Shown: positions 8,892 to 17,890 of the stretch, piece after piece
Layout of the letters: the number at the start of each line of letters is the position of its first letter
Numbering within the stretch: position 1 is the stretch's first letter
NCBI GenBank assembly: GCA_023457255.1
Contig: JAEWMB010000020.1
Location: 531,981 to 595,980 of the forward strand
Reading direction: 5' to 3'
Length of the DNA stretch: 64,000 nucleotides
Source: Bacillota bacterium
GTDB lineage: Bacteria > Bacillota > Clostridia > Lachnospirales > Lachnospiraceae
Program-made: the position numbers and the translations under genes
Notes under the pieces: model-generated
The model's input: only the letters and a program-made list of their open reading frames with translations
Databases searched by the model: none
Told to the model about the DNA's origin: nothing

Positions 8892-8899
8892 CCCTCCAA

Positions 8900-9388
8900 T
8901 TATTCCTCTTCCTCGTCATAACCAGTCACATCATGTAATTCACCGGTTACTTTATCCACATATAAAACACCATTTAAATGATCGATTTCATGGCAAAATG
9001 CTCTCGCTAGCAATCCTTCCCCTTCCACTTCAAAAGGGTTCATGTGACGATCGTATGCTTTCACTTTAACATAATTGGGACGTGTTACAATACCCGATTT
9101 TCCGGGTAAACTAAGGCATCCTTCGTCTCCGGTTTGCTCCCCGTCTGCTGCAATAACCTCCGGATTAATTAATATTATTGGTTCATTTCCTTCCGGTGAT
9201 ACATCAATTACAACCAAACGTTTTAATACTCCCACCTGTGGAGCAGCTAATCCAACGCCTTGTGCTTCATACATCGTATCAAGCATATCATCAATTAACA
9301 TATCAATTTTTGGCGTAATCTCCTCAATAACCTTTGAGGTCTTGTTTAAAATATTATCACCCATGATTCTTATATTCCTTTTTGCCAT
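8900..9388 (-). CDS. def: Peptide deformylase
   Basis: Fe/Zn metalloenzyme that removes the N-formyl group from nascent proteins at the ribosome. The 162-aa protein has the three family motifs: GVGLAAPQVGV (motif 1, near 44), EGCLSLPG with the metal-binding Cys (motif 2, near 89) and FCHEIDHLNG (motif 3, HExxH, near 131). This is the short type-1 class. It is embedded between priA and fmt with short gaps (17 and 8 bp), typical of the priA-def-fmt operon. The acidic C-terminal tail (DVTGYDEEEE) is unremarkable. Confidence 0.98.
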   Translation of the reverse strand: MAKRNIRIMGDNILNKTSKVIEEITPKIDMLIDDMLDTMYEAQGVGLAAPQVGVLKRLVVIDVSPEGNEPIILINPEVIAADGEQTGDEGCLSLPGKSGIVTRPNYVKVKAYDRHMNPFEVEGEGLLARAFCHEIDHLNGVLYVDKVTGELHDVTGYDEEEE

Positions 9389-9405
9389 ACTCTTTCTTCC
9401 TTTCG

Positions 9406-11742
9406 TTAATAACTGTTCATTGGATCAAAATCAAATTGTACATTACACTTTATAAAATACTCCGAAACTAAGATATACTGCTCTAAAAAGTCCTTTACTC
9501 CAACAAGATACTCATATTGTTCTTCTTTTAGGTATAAAACCCTTCGATAAATATCATTCATTTTTGCAATCCCGGCAGGAGCAGGACCAATGATATTTAT
9601 ATTAGGTTTCTGTTTTTCTTGCTCTTCCAATCTCACATGTATTTCATTATCCGCTTGGCTCTTACGTTCATCTTGCTGGTTTTGTTTTTCTTGTATTAAA
9701 AGATTTTCTTGTACCTTTATCCACTCTTTTACTGCACCAGCCAAAAGATCCGCAGCCAGAATAACAACTTCCTCTTCTTTTGATTGAATTAAAATAGCCA
9801 TAATATGTGCAGCAGGAGGATATTTCATAAGACGTCTATAGTTCATTTCCTGCTCATAAAAGCCAGCATAATTTTCTGTCGCAGCAGTGGTTACCGCATA
9901 ATGTTCCGGCTGATATGTTTGTATCACTACTTCTCCGGTAAGCTCTCCACGGCCTGCACGGCCTGCTGCTTGGGCTAATAATTGAAACGTACGCTCTGCC
10001 GCCCGATAATCATTGGCATATAGGGATAAATCCGCAGCTAAAATACCTACTAGAGTTACCCCTGCAAAATCATGTCCCTTTACAATCATTTGAGTACCGA
10101 TTAGGATATCCGCTTCTCCGTTTGCAAACACACTTAAGATTTCTTCATAACTTAGTTTGTTCTTTGTCGTGTCTGCATCCATCCGCAGAACTTTAGCCAT
10201 TGGAAATTCTTTTAAAACCGTTGCCTCGACTTTCTGAGTTCCCGTTCCAAAAGCAGCAATATACCTGGAACCACAGACCGGGCAAAGGACCGGAGTCGGA
10301 ATTTCATATCCGCAATAATGACATTTTAACACACCGGTACTATGTGCCGTCAAGGAAATATCACAATGAGGACATTTCATTGCCGTACCACAACTTCGGC
10401 ATGACACAAAACCTGCGTATCCCCTGCGGTTTAAAAATAGCATAATCTGTTCTTTTTTGCTCAAACGATCTTCTATTAGACTTCGTAACAATTCACTGAA
10501 AATGGAGTTGTTTTTCTTTTTTAACTCTTCTTTTAAATCAATGATGGAAACCTTTGGAACCCTAGCTTCTTTTGCCCGCTTCGTCAAGCGAAACAGCTCA
10601 TATTCCCCTTCCACTGCTTTTTTATATGCTTCAAGGGAAGGTGTTGCAGAACCAAGAATAATCGATGCATTACTTAGTTCACCTCTTTTTATGGCAACCT
10701 CTCTGGCATGGTATTTCGGCGGCATCTCACTCTTATAGCTGGTTTCATGCTCTTCATCTATAATAATTAATCCAAGGTTTCGAAACGGTGTAAATAACGC
10801 AGATCTAGGACCAATCATAATATCAATGTCACCATTTTTTGCACGTTCTATCTGATCGTAGCGTTCTCCGGCAGACATCTTAGAGTTAAGAATAGAAATC
10901 CGATTGCCAAACCTTTTATCAAACCGTACTACGGTTTGATATGTTAGGGCTATTTCTGGAATTAACAAAATAACCTGTCGTCCAGACTGTATGACATGCT
11001 CAATAATTTCCATATATACTTCTGTCTTGCCGCTCCCGGTAATGCCATGGATTAGGTAGGTTTTTCTAATTCCTTCTTTATAATCCTTAAAAACCTTAGA
11101 TACAATTTCCCCCTGCTCGTCATTTAAAAACACTTTATAGCTATCCGAAGTTTTTGAAGTAATTGGGTTACGATACTTTGTTTCCGATTCAATTTGAATG
11201 ATTCCGCTTTCCTTTAAGGTATTAAGTGTAGTTCTTGATATGTTTAATTTATTAACAATGACCTCAAAATCGATTTTTTCACTTTTTATTAAAGCCAATA
11301 ATAATCTGGCTTTCGCTTTATGCTTTTTCTTCTCTGCTTCGATATAGGCATCTTGTAACTTTTCTTTTGACACACCAGACGATACGATTCGTTTTTCAAT
11401 CTGTTTTATACTTTTTTTTACCGGAATTACTGTCTTTAGGGCATCATTCATCGTACCGCCATATTGCTCCTTTATAAATGCAGCAAGGGCTATCATCTGT
11501 CCCTCGATTGGTAGCCCCTTGTCTTTTATTCCAATGATTGATTTTATTCTCTCCGGAGCAATCTTTGGCACATCAGATAATCCAACGATGTACCCGTCAA
11601 TACTGCGGTTTCCATTTCCAAAAGGTATGATTACCGGCATGCCAATAACAGCATCCGTACAAAGAGCAGGCGGTATGCTGTATTGGTAGGTTTTATCCAG
11701 ATTTTCTACTGATATGTCCACTATAATATCTGCATATTGCAT
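9406..11742 (-). CDS. priA: Primosomal protein N' (replication restart helicase PriA)
   Basis: 3'-5' DNA helicase that reloads the replisome at collapsed forks. The 778-aa protein has an N-terminal 3'BD domain, a Walker A GITGSGKTEVY near residue 229, a DEEH Walker B box (IDEEHETSYK), helicase motifs GSATPS and QAAGRAGRG, and four zinc-binding CxxC pairs (CRSCG, CPHCD, CHYCG, CPVCG). A segment near residues 690-725, rich in Gln, Glu and Lys (around NQQDERKSQADNEIHVRLEE), looks like a charged insertion within the C-terminal domain and makes the protein slightly longer than usual. It starts the def-fmt-rsmB-rlmN-stp-prkC-rsgA-rpe run. Confidence 0.97.
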   Translation of the reverse strand: MQYADIIVDISVENLDKTYQYSIPPALCTDAVIGMPVIIPFGNGNRSIDGYIVGLSDVPKIAPERIKSIIGIKDKGLPIEGQMIALAAFIKEQYGGTMNDALKTVIPVKKSIKQIEKRIVSSGVSKEKLQDAYIEAEKKKHKAKARLLLALIKSEKIDFEVIVNKLNISRTTLNTLKESGIIQIESETKYRNPITSKTSDSYKVFLNDEQGEIVSKVFKDYKEGIRKTYLIHGITGSGKTEVYMEIIEHVIQSGRQVILLIPEIALTYQTVVRFDKRFGNRISILNSKMSAGERYDQIERAKNGDIDIMIGPRSALFTPFRNLGLIIIDEEHETSYKSEMPPKYHAREVAIKRGELSNASIILGSATPSLEAYKKAVEGEYELFRLTKRAKEARVPKVSIIDLKEELKKKNNSIFSELLRSLIEDRLSKKEQIMLFLNRRGYAGFVSCRSCGTAMKCPHCDISLTAHSTGVLKCHYCGYEIPTPVLCPVCGSRYIAAFGTGTQKVEATVLKEFPMAKVLRMDADTTKNKLSYEEILSVFANGEADILIGTQMIVKGHDFAGVTLVGILAADLSLYANDYRAAERTFQLLAQAAGRAGRGELTGEVVIQTYQPEHYAVTTAATENYAGFYEQEMNYRRLMKYPPAAHIMAILIQSKEEEVVILAADLLAGAVKEWIKVQENLLIQEKQNQQDERKSQADNEIHVRLEEQEKQKPNINIIGPAPAGIAKMNDIYRRVLYLKEEQYEYLVGVKDFLEQYILVSEYFIKCNVQFDFDPMNSY

Positions 11743-11762
11743 TCCTATTGAATTTCATCCTT

Positions 11763-13286
11763 TCACATGTATATTAACTCTTCTTTTAGTCTTTTCACAA
11801 TTAAGTCAAGCTTCATGCCGCGAGAGCCTTTTAATAGTATCACATCTCCTTTTGCAGCTTCAGTTTTGATATAACGAACAATTTCCTCTCTATCTGCAAA
11901 ACTCTTTGTACTGATACCTTCCTCATTATCACGTATTCCATCCAGAATATACTTTGCTTCATCTCCAATCGTTAATACTTCATCAATGAAGGTAGTTTCT
12001 TTCCCACGTGATTTTTCTAATCTGCATTGCTTTGCCAGATAATCTCCAACTTCATAATGGCACTTTTTCGAAATGTCTCCAAGTTCCAAAATATCCGCAA
12101 ATACAATAAACTTCCTGTGTTCTTTCGGCATATCCATAATAACATGGATTGCTCCTTTCATAGAGTCAGGGCTAGCATTGTAGGTATCATCAATAACCGT
12201 GATCCCATTGATTTTTTCAACCTCACCACGCATTGCAATTGGCTTATATTCTTTTAGCCCAAGCCTTGCATCGTTCAGACTAATACCTAACTGAATCGCA
12301 AAGAATAGCGCAGCAAGTGCATTTAATATGTTATGCTTACCAAGAACAGATAATTTGATTTCTCCGCTAACCGCTTCTTTACTGCCTTCTTTGTAATGAA
12401 ACCAAAATGTCGTAGACTCACCGTCTGTTTTAATATTATCTGCATAGATTGTGCAGTTTGGAGTCGTCCCAAAGGTATAGACAGATGCCTTGCTCAAACT
12501 CTTTTGTGTCAGTTCCGATAAAGGAATGTTACCATTGTTTTGTGTTTTTTCTTTGACAGAACTATTTGATTTGGAATATTCTTCATAAACCTCCAGTAAT
12601 AGCGGATCATCTCCATTTAATAAGAGAATAGAATCTTCATTAAAATAGTTGGAAATGTTTAATTTTTCCTTCCTTATATTCTCTTTCGTCTTTAACTGTC
12701 CGATATGAGAAACCCCAATATTGGTAACCACAGCCATAGTAGGCTTTGCCACTTTGGCAATTCGCTCCATTTCACCAAATTCACTCATTCCCATCTCAAT
12801 AATTCCAACATCATGGGTATTATCTAACATCAGCATCATCTGAGGTAACCCAACCTGTGAATTCATATTCCCAATCGTTTTTAACGCATTACAACCGATG
12901 CTTAGTGCTGCTGCTATCATTTCCTTGGTAGTAGTCTTTCCTACACTTCCGGTTATTCCTATGATTGGTACCAGACTATGATCTCGGTGATATTCTCCAA
13001 GCCGCTGCAATGCTTCTACCGTATGATCTACTTTGATGTAAATCATATCTTTGGTACCCTGCGCAATTTCTCCTCTGCTTGTCAGTGTTACTCTAATGCC
13101 TTGCTCATAAGCATCTGTGATGAAATCATGAGCGTCCACTCTTTCACCGACGATGGGAACAAAAAGCGTATCGCCATCTCCTACTTTTGAATTCGTGCTT
13201 ATTTTATGAATTGTTTTGTCTTTATTTTCATTTAATATTGTGCCGCCGGTAATTGCAGCGATTTCGTTTACATGAAACCTTGCCAT
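11763..13286 (-). CDS. murF: UDP-MurNAc-tripeptide D-alanyl-D-alanine ligase MurF
   Basis: Adds D-Ala-D-Ala to UDP-MurNAc-tripeptide, the last cytoplasmic step of peptidoglycan precursor synthesis. The 507-aa protein has an N-terminal UDP-binding domain, the Mur-ligase ATP-binding motif GITGSVGKTTTKEM near residue 110, a central domain with NGDDPLL, and the C-terminal domain with DDTYNASPDSMKGAI. It is about 40-50 residues longer than average, mostly because of a Ser/Lys/Asn-rich insertion near 238-262 (around YSKSNSSVKEKTQNNG). It lies 20 bp upstream of priA and 35 bp downstream of murE on the same strand. An AGAGGTT ribosome binding site precedes the start. Confidence 0.97.
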   Translation of the reverse strand: MARFHVNEIAAITGGTILNENKDKTIHKISTNSKVGDGDTLFVPIVGERVDAHDFITDAYEQGIRVTLTSRGEIAQGTKDMIYIKVDHTVEALQRLGEYHRDHSLVPIIGITGSVGKTTTKEMIAAALSIGCNALKTIGNMNSQVGLPQMMLMLDNTHDVGIIEMGMSEFGEMERIAKVAKPTMAVVTNIGVSHIGQLKTKENIRKEKLNISNYFNEDSILLLNGDDPLLLEVYEEYSKSNSSVKEKTQNNGNIPLSELTQKSLSKASVYTFGTTPNCTIYADNIKTDGESTTFWFHYKEGSKEAVSGEIKLSVLGKHNILNALAALFFAIQLGISLNDARLGLKEYKPIAMRGEVEKINGITVIDDTYNASPDSMKGAIHVIMDMPKEHRKFIVFADILELGDISKKCHYEVGDYLAKQCRLEKSRGKETTFIDEVLTIGDEAKYILDGIRDNEEGISTKSFADREEIVRYIKTEAAKGDVILLKGSRGMKLDLIVKRLKEELIYM

Positions 13287-13321
13287 AAAAATAACCTCTA
13301 TTTTCTGTCACTTTCGACTAT

Positions 13322-14806
13322 TTATAAAAGAGCACTTCGCTGTTCCTGCGTCATCTCTGCGATGATCTCTTGCACCAATTCCCGATCATCCATATGGTAT
13401 TTCACACCACGAATTTCCTGATAATTTTCATGTCCTTTGCCGGCAATCAGAATGATATCGCCTTCTTTCGCAGTTAAAATACTGTGGCGAATCGCCTCCT
13501 TACGATCAAGTATGGCTATATATTCCCCCTTACCACGCTTAACTCCAATTACGATATCATTTAAGATATCCTGCGGTTCTTCAAATCTCGGATTATCAGA
13601 AGTAACAATGGTATAGTCTGCTAAATTAGAGGATATTTCACCCATCTCAAACCGACGGTCTTTCGAACGATTGCCGCCACAGCCAAACAAACAGACCAAA
13701 CGTTTCGGCTCATATTCTCTTAAGGTAGATAACACACTTTGAAGACTCATCGCATTATGAGCATAATCAATCATCAATGTAAATCTCTTTGAAACCTCTA
13801 CCGGCTCCACTCTGCCTTTTACCTTTACCTGCGTTAATGCATCTTTGATACGTTCCGTACTGATTTGAAAATGTCTGCAGATAGCAATCGCAGCCAGTGA
13901 ATTATAAACGGTAAATTTACCGGGTATATTTACCTTAACAGGGAAATCACATAATCCTTTTACTTGATATAATACCATTAAATTGCCAAGCTTGGAATGC
14001 AAATCGGTATCAACCGCCCTTAAATCTGCTTTTTCACTAAGCCCATAAGTCTCTAGCGTACAAGTATGACCGCTTAGTACCTGCTCCATGTGCTTGTCAT
14101 CAATATTGGCGATTCCAACTTTACATTGCTTAAATAAAAGCCCCTTACAAGCCATATAGTCTTCAAAACTGCCATGCTCCCCCGGTCCGATATGATCCGG
14201 TTCCATATTGGTAAATACCCCAATATCAAAGGTGAAGCCACTCACACGATGCAGCATTAATCCTTGAGAAGAAACCTCCATAACAACACATTCACAACCC
14301 GCTTCCACCATCTTAGCAAAATACTCTTGAACTAAATAGGATTCTGGTGTCGTGTTATTCGCCGGTATTACAATATCCCCTATAATCGTCTCAATAGTAC
14401 CAATCAGTCCGGTTTTGATTCCTGCCTCTAAAAGAATGTCATAAACCATATAAGTTGTGGTGGTCTTACCCTTAGTACCGGTAATACCAATGGTTTTTAA
14501 CTTTTCCGCCGGATAATCAAAATATGCCGCAGACAAATAAGCAAGAGCCTCCCTTGTGCTTGGTACCAATAATAAGGTAACTCCATCGGTTACTGCTACT
14601 TCCTGTTCAGCGATAATAACAACAGCTCCTTTTGCAATAACCTCCTTCACGTAAGAATGTCCATCGCTTACTACTCCCGTAATACAAACAAAAATAGAAT
14701 CGTTTTCTACTTTTCTGGAATCATAGCATAAAGTACTAATATCTCTATCAATGGTTCCTTTTTTACATTGATAAGTTAATCGTTCCAATAATTTTATTAA
14801 CTTCAT
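13322..14806 (-). CDS. murE: UDP-MurNAc-L-Ala-D-Glu:meso-diaminopimelate ligase MurE
   Basis: Adds the third amino acid of the peptidoglycan stem peptide. The 494-aa protein has the Mur-ligase ATP motif GITGTKGKTTTTYM near residue 108 and the amino-acid selectivity box DNPR (TSDNPRFEEP, near 410), which in this family specifies meso-diaminopimelate and not lysine. The carbamylated-lysine region GLLFKQCK is also present. Length is normal. It is the first gene of the murE-murF pair. A 250-bp AT-rich spacer with a strong hairpin separates it from glgA upstream. A GAGGATATT ribosome binding site precedes the start. The DNPR box is consistent with a Gram-positive organism with mDAP-type wall. Confidence 0.97.
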   Translation of the reverse strand: MKLIKLLERLTYQCKKGTIDRDISTLCYDSRKVENDSIFVCITGVVSDGHSYVKEVIAKGAVVIIAEQEVAVTDGVTLLLVPSTREALAYLSAAYFDYPAEKLKTIGITGTKGKTTTTYMVYDILLEAGIKTGLIGTIETIIGDIVIPANNTTPESYLVQEYFAKMVEAGCECVVMEVSSQGLMLHRVSGFTFDIGVFTNMEPDHIGPGEHGSFEDYMACKGLLFKQCKVGIANIDDKHMEQVLSGHTCTLETYGLSEKADLRAVDTDLHSKLGNLMVLYQVKGLCDFPVKVNIPGKFTVYNSLAAIAICRHFQISTERIKDALTQVKVKGRVEPVEVSKRFTLMIDYAHNAMSLQSVLSTLREYEPKRLVCLFGCGGNRSKDRRFEMGEISSNLADYTIVTSDNPRFEEPQDILNDIVIGVKRGKGEYIAILDRKEAIRHSILTAKEGDIILIAGKGHENYQEIRGVKYHMDDRELVQEIIAEMTQEQRSALL

Positions 14807-15020
14807 GGCAATATCCTCATTTCTTTTTCATAGATTTCTTTTTTATCGATTTCAATCTATTCCTATCTTATCTATATTTATCATAAATTTCTATGGTAAT
14901 TTCTGCTGGATTTCACTCAATAACTGTTATTTTAAGCTATAGGATTATAATATATTTCTTAATAAAGTTATTGTGATTCTATCATTAAATTAATAATAGT
15001 ATGATTTTTTTTACACGAGA

Positions 15021-15052
15021 AATTCCCACGGTCTGAAGAAACCGTGGGAATT
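15021..15052 (-). terminator. Strong hairpin downstream of glgA
   Basis: AATTCCCACGGT (15021-15032) and ACCGTGGGAATT (15041-15052) form a perfect 12-bp stem with an 8-nt loop, eight bases after the glgA stop codon. The minus-strand tail is only moderately U-rich, so termination strength is uncertain, but placement supports a glgA terminator. Confidence 0.7.
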
Positions 15053-15059
15053 AGTTTAT

Positions 15060-16496
15060 TTATAATAATTGATATAATTCTTCATATTTTTTCGCAGAAG
15101 AACTCCACGAAAAATCTTTTGCCATACCTCTATCAATAATCTTATTCCATTCTCTTTTTTTATGTTGAAATATATCTTTTGCATAACGGATGGTTTGTAA
15201 CATCTCATGAGCATTGTAATTTTTAAAACTAAAACCTGTTCCGGTATTTTCGTATTGGTTATATGACTCAACCGTATCTACTAAACCACCAGTTTCTCTC
15301 ACGATTGGTACAGTACCATATCTTAAACTCATTAACTGACTTAAACCACATGGTTCGAACAGTGACGGCATTAAAAATGCATCACAAGCGGCATAAATTT
15401 TATGAGATCGTTCATTCGAATAAAAAATATTTGCAGACACACGGTTATTGTATTTCCAGGCAAAATGACGAAATAAATTTTCATATCTATTCTCACCAGT
15501 TCCAAGAACAATTAACTGGGTATCTTCCGCACATATTTCCTCCATCACGCAGTCAATCAAATCCAATCCTTTTTGATCTGTTAAGCGTGATACAATTCCA
15601 ATCATAAATGCTTTATCATCTACCGTAAGACCTAGTTCCTGCTGGAGTGCACGTTTGTTTTTAATCTTTTCTTTTCTAAAGTTCCGTGCATTATAGGAAT
15701 AGGGAATAAGCAAATCAGATTCCGGATTATATTCCTCGTAATCAATACCATTTACAATACCACACAGAGAATTTGAGCGAGCGCGCATTAACCCATCCAA
15801 TCCTTCTCCATAAAAAGGCATAGTAATTTCATATGCGTAAGTATTACTAACCGTAGTAACATAGTCCGCATATACAATACCACCTTTTAAATAATTTGCA
15901 TCACCATATGCCTCCAACTTATCCGGTGTAAAATAGTACTCAGATAGCGCTGTGATATCCTGTACTCTCTTTTTATCCCAGACACCTTGGAATTTTAAAT
16001 TGTGTATTGTCATTATTGTTTTAATCCCATGATAGAATTCATTTTCCTGAAAACTATCATGTAAAAATACCGGAACTAATCCTGTTTGCCAATCATGGCA
16101 GTGTATGATATCTGGACAAAAATCTAAAACCGGTAGACAGGATAATACTGCTTTGCTAAAAAAAGCAAATTTTTCAATGTCTTCGTATATATTTCCATAT
16201 GGACTATTTCCTTGAAAGTAAAATTCATTATCGATAAAATAAAACCATACTCCTTCATGCTGATATTCCAAGATACCAACATATTGTGTTCTCCAATTTA
16301 AATTCATAAAAAAATGAGTACGATACTGCATTTTATCCTTCCAGTTGCTTGGTATCGACATATAATTTGGGAGAATCACACGAACATCGAAATTATCCTG
16401 ATCTATGTATTTCGGCAAAGAACCAACCACATCAGCCAGACCGCCTGTCTTTACGAATGGAACGCCTTCCGATGCAACGAATAAAATCTTCTTCAT
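15060..16496 (-). CDS. glgA: Glycogen synthase (ADP-glucose type, GT5)
   Basis: Transfers glucose from ADP-glucose to the non-reducing end of alpha-1,4-glucan in glycogen synthesis. The 478-aa protein has the GT-B fold with the family's N-terminal KTGGLADVVGSLPK motif near residue 17 (ADP-glucose binding), the NGIDYEEYNP segment near 247, and the C-terminal EPCGLSQLMSLRYGTVPIVRETGGL motif region with the catalytic Glu near 377. Length is typical for bacterial GlgA. It stands alone here: no glgB, glgC or glgD neighbour is seen, whereas many genomes cluster them. It lies downstream of spo0A in the same direction but is set off by 130 bp and followed by its own hairpin terminator. Confidence 0.96.
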   Translation of the reverse strand: MKKILFVASEGVPFVKTGGLADVVGSLPKYIDQDNFDVRVILPNYMSIPSNWKDKMQYRTHFFMNLNWRTQYVGILEYQHEGVWFYFIDNEFYFQGNSPYGNIYEDIEKFAFFSKAVLSCLPVLDFCPDIIHCHDWQTGLVPVFLHDSFQENEFYHGIKTIMTIHNLKFQGVWDKKRVQDITALSEYYFTPDKLEAYGDANYLKGGIVYADYVTTVSNTYAYEITMPFYGEGLDGLMRARSNSLCGIVNGIDYEEYNPESDLLIPYSYNARNFRKEKIKNKRALQQELGLTVDDKAFMIGIVSRLTDQKGLDLIDCVMEEICAEDTQLIVLGTGENRYENLFRHFAWKYNNRVSANIFYSNERSHKIYAACDAFLMPSLFEPCGLSQLMSLRYGTVPIVRETGGLVDTVESYNQYENTGTGFSFKNYNAHEMLQTIRYAKDIFQHKKREWNKIIDRGMAKDFSWSSSAKKYEELYQLL

Positions 16497-16628
16497 AATT
16501 ATGCCTCCTAATTTTATTATTGCAAATCCTTCCTATCATTGCTTACACTCGTTATAATCTGATTGTATGCAATTACCAGTAAAAATAATTATACAATACA
16601 TTGCAATAATAGAAAAGAGGCAAATTCA

Positions 16629-17429
16629 TCACATTCTAAGCTTATACTCCAAACGAATTTTATCCGCAATTAATGCTACAAACTCTGAATTCGTTGGTTT
16701 ACCTTTTCCGTTACTAACAGTATAACCAAATAAATCATCTATGGTATCCATCTTTCCTCTGCTCCAAGCTACTTCGATTGCATGGCGTATTGCCCGCTCC
16801 ACTCTGCTAGGAGTTGTCTTATGACGCTTTGCAATAGACGGATATAATTGCTTGGTAATGGAATTTAACATTTCAGTATCATCAACAGACATCATAATAG
16901 CATCTCTAAGATACTGGTATCCTTTGATATGAGCAGGTACGCCGATTTCATGAATGATATTGGTGACATCCGACTCTAAATTCTTTTCCTTATAAGCAGC
17001 AGGATTGTCAAATGTATTTAATTTGTGGTTATCTACTAATTTAATATGATAATCTGCTTTTAATTGTTTGATTCTGCTTAATACTGTGTTATTATCGAAT
17101 GGTTTTAAAATATAATAACTAGCGCCTAATTCAAATGCGTTTTCTGTTACGCGCTCCTGACCGATTGCCGTAATGACAATAAAAGATGGTGCTTTTTTAA
17201 ATTCAGAACTTTTTTTAATTTTTTCCATTACTCCCAGTCCATCTAATTTTGGCATGATTAAATCCAATAAGACAACATCCGGATTTTTATCCTTGATTAC
17301 TTCTAATGCTTCAAGACCATTTTCTGCTCTTCCAATTACTTCGACATCATTATCATTTTTAAGTACTTCCTCCAATAAATTTAACATTCTGATGTTGTCG
17401 TCAACGATTACCACACTTATTTTCCCCAT
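16629..17429 (-). CDS. spo0A: Sporulation master regulator Spo0A
   Basis: Response regulator that initiates sporulation when phosphorylated and binds 0A boxes (TGTCGAA). The 266-aa protein has a receiver domain (about 1-125) with the acidic pocket VDDN near residue 10, the phospho-acceptor Asp in VVLLDLIMPKLDG near 56, the Thr in VITA and the Lys in YILKPFD. The C-terminal Spo0A DNA-binding domain (about 150-266) contains the recognition helix region TTPSRVERAIRHAIEVAW. GGAGGATTCGTA precedes the start. The spoIVB-spo0A order is near-universal in endospore formers, and two promoters plus a 0A box lie upstream. Confidence 0.98.
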   Translation of the reverse strand: MGKISVVIVDDNIRMLNLLEEVLKNDNDVEVIGRAENGLEALEVIKDKNPDVVLLDLIMPKLDGLGVMEKIKKSSEFKKAPSFIVITAIGQERVTENAFELGASYYILKPFDNNTVLSRIKQLKADYHIKLVDNHKLNTFDNPAAYKEKNLESDVTNIIHEIGVPAHIKGYQYLRDAIMMSVDDTEMLNSITKQLYPSIAKRHKTTPSRVERAIRHAIEVAWSRGKMDTIDDLFGYTVSNGKGKPTNSEFVALIADKIRLEYKLRM

Positions 17430-17729
17430 TACGAATCCTCCTAAATGTTCTTTTTCCTTCCGATATCATACGAAGATGTGTTATTATGAAAGGGGCCCAA
17501 TTCCTTTCATGTATAAGTTTCCTTACCTTTTATGACACCATCTACCCTACATAATATGCGCGCTATATCAGTAAAGCTGTTACGTATGATCTTTTTTACC
17601 GTCACTATTAACATGAAAAACAATTTGTTTACAATAAACTTCGGCAAGAGGTCTAACATGCCATGTATAATTTCTAAATCTAGAATAGAAGAATACAAAT
17701 TGTAATATTTTGTTAACAGCTACAGGAAA

Positions 17730-17758
17730 ATTATACCCATTTTTTCCCAATTTTTCAA
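17730..17758 (-). promoter_or_regulatory. spo0A promoter P2 (SigA-like)
   Basis: On the minus strand TTGAAA (17758-17753), a 17-bp spacer and TATAAT (17735-17730) make a near-consensus vegetative promoter. It predicts a leader of nearly 300 nt before spo0A. Within that leader an 8-bp hairpin (17486-17493 with 17503-17510) lies about 60 nt before the start. Confidence 0.65.
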
Positions 17759-17762
17759 TTCT

Positions 17763-17792
17763 ATTTTAACGCATTATTCGACAGAAAGTCAA
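17763..17792 (-). promoter_or_regulatory. spo0A promoter P1 with 0A box in its spacer
   Basis: TTGACT (17792-17787), an 18-bp spacer and TAAAAT (17768-17763) form a second promoter upstream of P2. The sequence TGTCGAA, an exact 0A box on the minus strand (17783-17777), sits inside the spacer. Spo0A bound there could repress P1 or switch between promoters; autoregulation of spo0A is known in Bacillus, though the exact arrangement here is inference. The remaining sequence of the 460-bp gap to spoIVB shows no supported gene. Confidence 0.6.
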
Positions 17793-17890
17793 TCCTCTTT
17801 TTATCATTTTTATGTTTTTTTTAATTTGCATTGTAATAAGTTTGCATTTTGAAGCAATCAACTTTCTGTGGAATAGGCGTAGAAACAGCT

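Noticed and set aside
13287..13330. GTC/GAC mini-stem before murF as a family member
   Set aside because: A 3-bp stem is not meaningful; only the AGAAAATAGAGG trailer is similar.
17507..17698. 63-codon frame in the spo0A leader
   Set aside because: It starts with TTG without a ribosome binding site, lies in the promoter/leader of spo0A, and the translated sequence has no recognisable family; more likely chance.
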